A DNA stretch of 64,000 bases from Allosediminivita pacifica (GTDB lineage Bacteria > Pseudomonadota > Alphaproteobacteria > Rhodobacterales > Rhodobacteraceae): the NCBI RefSeq assembly GCF_003054175.1, contig NZ_QBKN01000007.1, positions 1 to 64,000 on the forward strand, in the 5' to 3' direction. The notes under the pieces are model-generated. The model was not told where the DNA came from and did no database searches. It worked only from the letters and a program-made list of their open reading frames with translations. The position numbers were made by a program, and so were the translations under genes. This document shows positions 61,382 to 64,000 of this stretch, one piece after another (position 1 is the stretch's first letter; each line of letters opens with the position of its first letter).

Positions 61382-62755
61382 CTACGCCACCGCCCCGAAG
61401 AGAAAGTCACCCTCGTCCAGAAGCGCCGCCGAGACGCCCACAAGGTAGAGCCCGTCCCCCGCCTCCCCGCCGGCCGAGGCGAGGTTGAGGTAGCTGGCCC
61501 AGCCCTGATCCACGATCGCGCCGGACAACTGCTCCCAGCCGGCGATGGGGCCGGAAAGGGAAATCAGGTCGATGCCGTCCTCGTAATCGTGGACGTAGTC
61601 GGTGCCGCCGCCGCTGCGGAAGGCAAAGACATCCGCCGTGCCGTCCGCGCCGTAGCTGCCGCCCCAGAGGTGGTCAGTCCCCGCGCCACCGTCGAGCGTG
61701 TCCGCTCCCTGGCCGCCGACAAGGTTGTCCCGGTCCGCGCCCCCGTCGAGGATGTCGTCGCCTGCGTTGCCGAAAAGCGTGTCGGCCCCTGCCTCGCCCG
61801 AGATCAGGTCGTCGCCCCCGTCACCGTAGACGGAATCGTTGCCGGTGCCCGCCTCGACCAGATCGCCCCAGCGCGATCCCTGGATCACGTCGTCGCCGGG
61901 GGTCCCGGCGTGATACTCGGTCGGGACGTAGCCGCCATCCTGGATCGCGTCGTTGCGGTCGGGATCCGAAGCAAGCTCGTAGACGCGGATGTAGTCGATG
62001 CTCAGCCCGTCCGAGAAATCGGTGCTCGCGTCGGGATCGTCGGCCCAGCCGCCGACCGCGAGGTTGAACAGCAGGTACATCTCCTCGTCGACGGTGTTGA
62101 CCTCCTCGCGGACCTGCTGGCCGTCGTAGTACCAGCGGATCACGTCCTCGTCCCAGTAGAGCCCGTAGGTGTGGAACCCGTCACCGGCGCCAACCGTGGC
62201 AATGGCCTCCTCGTTCGGGGTGCCATCGTTCCAGACGTTGGTGTGCAGCGTGTCCGCGTCCTCGCCCAGGAACTCGAAGACGTCGATCTCGGCGGACCAG
62301 TCGCCATCGGCGGGCAGCAGCCAGAAGGCGCTCCAGAACCCCGTCTGGTCCGGGATGTCTGCCGACAGTTCGATGTAACCGTAGCTCATGTGAAAGCTCA
62401 TCTCGGTCGCGATCAGGCCCGAGCTGTAAAGCTGCCCGTCGGCAAGCGCCTGCTGCGAGGCGTCGAGCTGCGATGCGTGGATCGTCAGCACCCCGCCCCC
62501 GACCGAGAAAGTCCCCGGAAAGCCCGCCATGTCGGGGTCGACGTAGTACTGCAGTTCGTTGTTTGCGGCATTGCTGCGCGCGTCATCGAGATGCGGCGAA
62601 TAGGAGGTCGACCAGATCCCGCGCGACCCGTGCCCCTTCCAGAACGCGGCGGTCGAGCCGTTGAACTCGTCGTTGAAGGTCAGGACATAGTCCTCGCCGT
62701 CGATCGTGATTGTCGAGGCCACGGCCGAGGTGGTCATGGTCGTCGTCGCTTTCAT
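61382..62755 (-). CDS. GH16 family glucanase with RTX repeats
   Basis: A protein of about 457 residues. The N-terminal part (about 15–270) is a GH16 beta-jelly roll ending 'DYIRVYEL', with the catalytic ExDxxE motif in 'EIDVFEFLG' and an aromatic 'FWSAFWLLPADG' strand. About 290–390 are calcium-binding nonapeptide repeats ('GTGNDSVYGDGGDDLISGEAGADTLFGNAGDD', in GGxGxDxLx pattern). With no N-terminal signal it is probably a type I secretion substrate. It likely cleaves beta-1,3/1,4-glucans or an exopolysaccharide. Start 62755 or 62779. Confidence 0.9.
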   Translation of the reverse strand: MKATTTMTTSAVASTITIDGEDYVLTFNDEFNGSTAAFWKGHGSRGIWSTSYSPHLDDARSNAANNELQYYVDPDMAGFPGTFSVGGGVLTIHASQLDASQQALADGQLYSSGLIATEMSFHMSYGYIELSADIPDQTGFWSAFWLLPADGDWSAEIDVFEFLGEDADTLHTNVWNDGTPNEEAIATVGAGDGFHTYGLYWDEDVIRWYYDGQQVREEVNTVDEEMYLLFNLAVGGWADDPDASTDFSDGLSIDYIRVYELASDPDRNDAIQDGGYVPTEYHAGTPGDDVIQGSRWGDLVEAGTGNDSVYGDGGDDLISGEAGADTLFGNAGDDILDGGADRDNLVGGQGADTLDGGAGTDHLWGGSYGADGTADVFAFRSGGGTDYVHDYEDGIDLISLSGPIAGWEQLSGAIVDQGWASYLNLASAGGEAGDGLYLVGVSAALLDEGDFLFGAVA

Positions 62756-63148
62756 CTTCTTGGTTTCCTGTCGTGGCATCTAGAGCCCCCCGGCCGGAGC
62801 GGACGCCCGGTCCGGGCGCGGGCGGGACAGGCCTGCATGCGGCGGGAACGCAGATCGGCACAGACCGAAAGGCGCCGTCGCGAACGAGGCGATGAGGGGA
62901 TCTCTGATTGGCATGATGGGTCTGTCTCTTGGTGAGGCGAGGGCCGCGCACCATGTCCGGCCCGCGAAGCGATAACGCTATCACCGAGTTTCCGACAGAC
63001 ATATTCAGAAAACGTGAAGAAATTGAATGTTTCGTAATACGTGCAGATCCCGGCGGGCCACTCGCCTCCCGGGATCAACTCTCGCCGTTCATTGGGTTCA
63101 CCCGGACCGGCACCCCGACCGGTTCCGAGGCGCCCTGCCCCCCGGGTG
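62756..63148. other. Gap between the GH16 gene and prs
   Basis: About 390 bp with no supported gene. Minus-strand ATG 62914 opens a 44-codon frame that ends at a TAG immediately before ATG 62779; it could be a leader peptide but lacks a good ribosome-binding site. A palindrome GATAACGCTATC at 62971–62982 resembles a LacI-family operator. A hairpin-like GC stretch precedes prs's 3' end. Confidence 0.5.
62971..62982. promoter_or_regulatory. LacI-family-like operator upstream of the GH16 gene
   Basis: GATAACGCTATC is a near-perfect palindrome with central CG, the usual shape of LacI/GalR operators, set in AGCGATAACGCTATCACC. It lies about 200 bp upstream of the GH16 start, in a region with AT-rich promoter-like DNA just upstream. 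A sugar-responsive repressor is therefore plausible, but none is encoded in the window. Confidence 0.4.
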
Positions 63149-64000
63149 TCAGAGGATGCCTTCGTAGATCGGCCCGATGGTGTCCGTCTCGAACAGCGAC
63201 GACACAGAGGTGCCGTTCCAGATGTTGAGGATCGCCTGCGCGAAGATCGGCGCCATGGGCAGGATGCGGATGTTGTGGGTGTTGGCCACCGCCTCGGTCG
63301 GCTGGATGCTGTCGGTGAAGACCAGCGTCTTGAGGTAGGAATTGGTGACCCGCTCGACCGCCGGGCCGGACATCACGCCGTGGCTGATGTAGGCGTGCAC
63401 TTCCGTCGCGCCGTGGCCCAGCAGCACCTCGGCCGCCTTGCATAGCGTGCCGGCGGTGTCGCACATGTCGTCGACGATCAGGCAGACCTTGTCCTTCACG
63501 TCGCCGATCACCGTCATCTCGGCCACTTCGCCGGGCTTCTCGCGGCGCTTGTCCACGATCGAAAGCGGCGCCTCGATGCGCTTGGCAAGCTCGCGGGCGC
63601 GGGCCACGCCGCCCACGTCGGGCGACACCACCATCAGCTCGCTCTCGCGGCCGGCGAACTGCTTCTTCACGTCCAACGCGAAGATCGGCGAGGCGTAGAG
63701 GTTGTCCACCGGGATATCGAAGAAGCCCTGGATCTGGGCCGCGTGCAGATCCATCGTCAGGACCCGCTCGATGCCCGCCTCGTGGATCATGTTGGCCACG
63801 AGCTTGGATGTGATGGGCGTGCGCGCCTTGGTACGGCGGTCCTGGCGGGCGTAGCCGAAGTAGGGGATCACGGCGGTGATGCGCGCCGCCGACGACCGAC
63901 GCAGCGCGTCGGCCATGATCAGCAGCTCCATCAGGTTGTCGTTCGCCGGGTTCGAGGTCGACTGGAGGATGAACATGTCCTCGCCGCGGACGTTCTCGAA
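63149..64000 (-). CDS. prs: Ribose-phosphate pyrophosphokinase (5' end outside window)
   Basis: The C-terminal 283 residues of PRPP synthetase; the frame is open to base 64000, so the start lies beyond. Visible are '[30 protein letters not shown]', '[25 protein letters not shown]' and the PRPP-binding loop '[22 protein letters not shown]'. It makes PRPP for nucleotide, histidine and NAD synthesis. Confidence 0.96.
   Translation of the reverse strand, partial: FENVRGEDMFILQSTSNPANDNLMELLIMADALRRSSAARITAVIPYFGYARQDRRTKARTPITSKLVANMIHEAGIERVLTMDLHAAQIQGFFDIPVDNLYASPIFALDVKKQFAGRESELMVVSPDVGGVARARELAKRIEAPLSIVDKRREKPGEVAEMTVIGDVKDKVCLIVDDMCDTAGTLCKAAEVLLGHGATEVHAYISHGVMSGPAVERVTNSYLKTLVFTDSIQPTEAVANTHNIRILPMAPIFAQAILNIWNGTSVSSLFETDTIGPIYEGIL

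Noticed and set aside
62780-62914. 44-codon frame ending directly before the GH16 ATG at 62779
   Set aside because: No good ribosome-binding site, unremarkable composition, and it may just be untranslated leader.

Overview
The window is a chromosomal segment of a high-GC alphaproteobacterium, most likely from the Rhodobacteraceae (Roseobacter group). Supporting signs are the gltD–gltB arrangement, ThyX instead of ThyA, an LdtR-type MarR regulator, an ALDH16-type fused aldehyde dehydrogenase, several small secreted proteins of roseobacter type, and a dispersed GGGGGCTCTGCCCCC-type intergenic repeat. Most of the window is gene-dense and GC-rich, with many 1–8 bp stop/start overlaps.

Positions 1 to about 12190 form an accessory island with visibly lower GC. 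It holds a partial AbiEii-type toxin gene, a three-gene operon (TIR-domain protein, zinc ribbon, unknown protein), a small repeat-containing protein, an sbcD–sbcC–zinc-protein operon divergent from a WYL regulator of the CapW/BrxR kind, and a SIR2–HerA–KTSC operon. It reads as a defence island. It ends abruptly in a 5'-truncated mscS gene, followed by core-like DNA.

From 12.5 to 27.6 kb lie housekeeping and metabolic genes: sfsA, a cinA-like protein, a GNAT and an OmpA-family protein in one overlapping chain, a LysR regulator, a YHS protein, suhB, a rhomboid protease, a GST, queG, msrB–msrA, a methyltransferase, a FadH-like flavoenzyme and a DJ-1/PfpI protein. A repeat-rich gap with a decayed gene follows, then an aspartate aminotransferase, an Xre regulator with sdhE, an LdtR-like regulator, two tandem DUF1194 proteins, gloA and thyX. 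An AT-richer HNH-type gene and a repeat block separate thyX from parE.

From 37.5 to 53.4 kb come mtgA, the glutamate synthase genes gltD–GFA–gltB, uppP, rsfS–rlmH, a deoC–membrane protein–ALDH16 operon, sseA with an aromatic aminotransferase, and smpB. From 53.4 to 58.0 kb there are two membrane proteins and a purine (urate to glyoxylate) catabolism cluster: hiuH, a puuE–uraD fusion, allE and allA. The window ends with small secreted proteins, a membrane-anchored winged-helix protein, a GGDEF–EAL protein, a secreted RTX-type GH16 glucanase and the 3' part of prs.

The strongest candidates for something new are the WYL–sbcCD–zinc-protein module, the KTSC gene attached to SIR2–HerA, and the TIR–zinc-ribbon–unknown operon. 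I saw no tRNA, rRNA, CRISPR array, integrase or complete insertion sequence.
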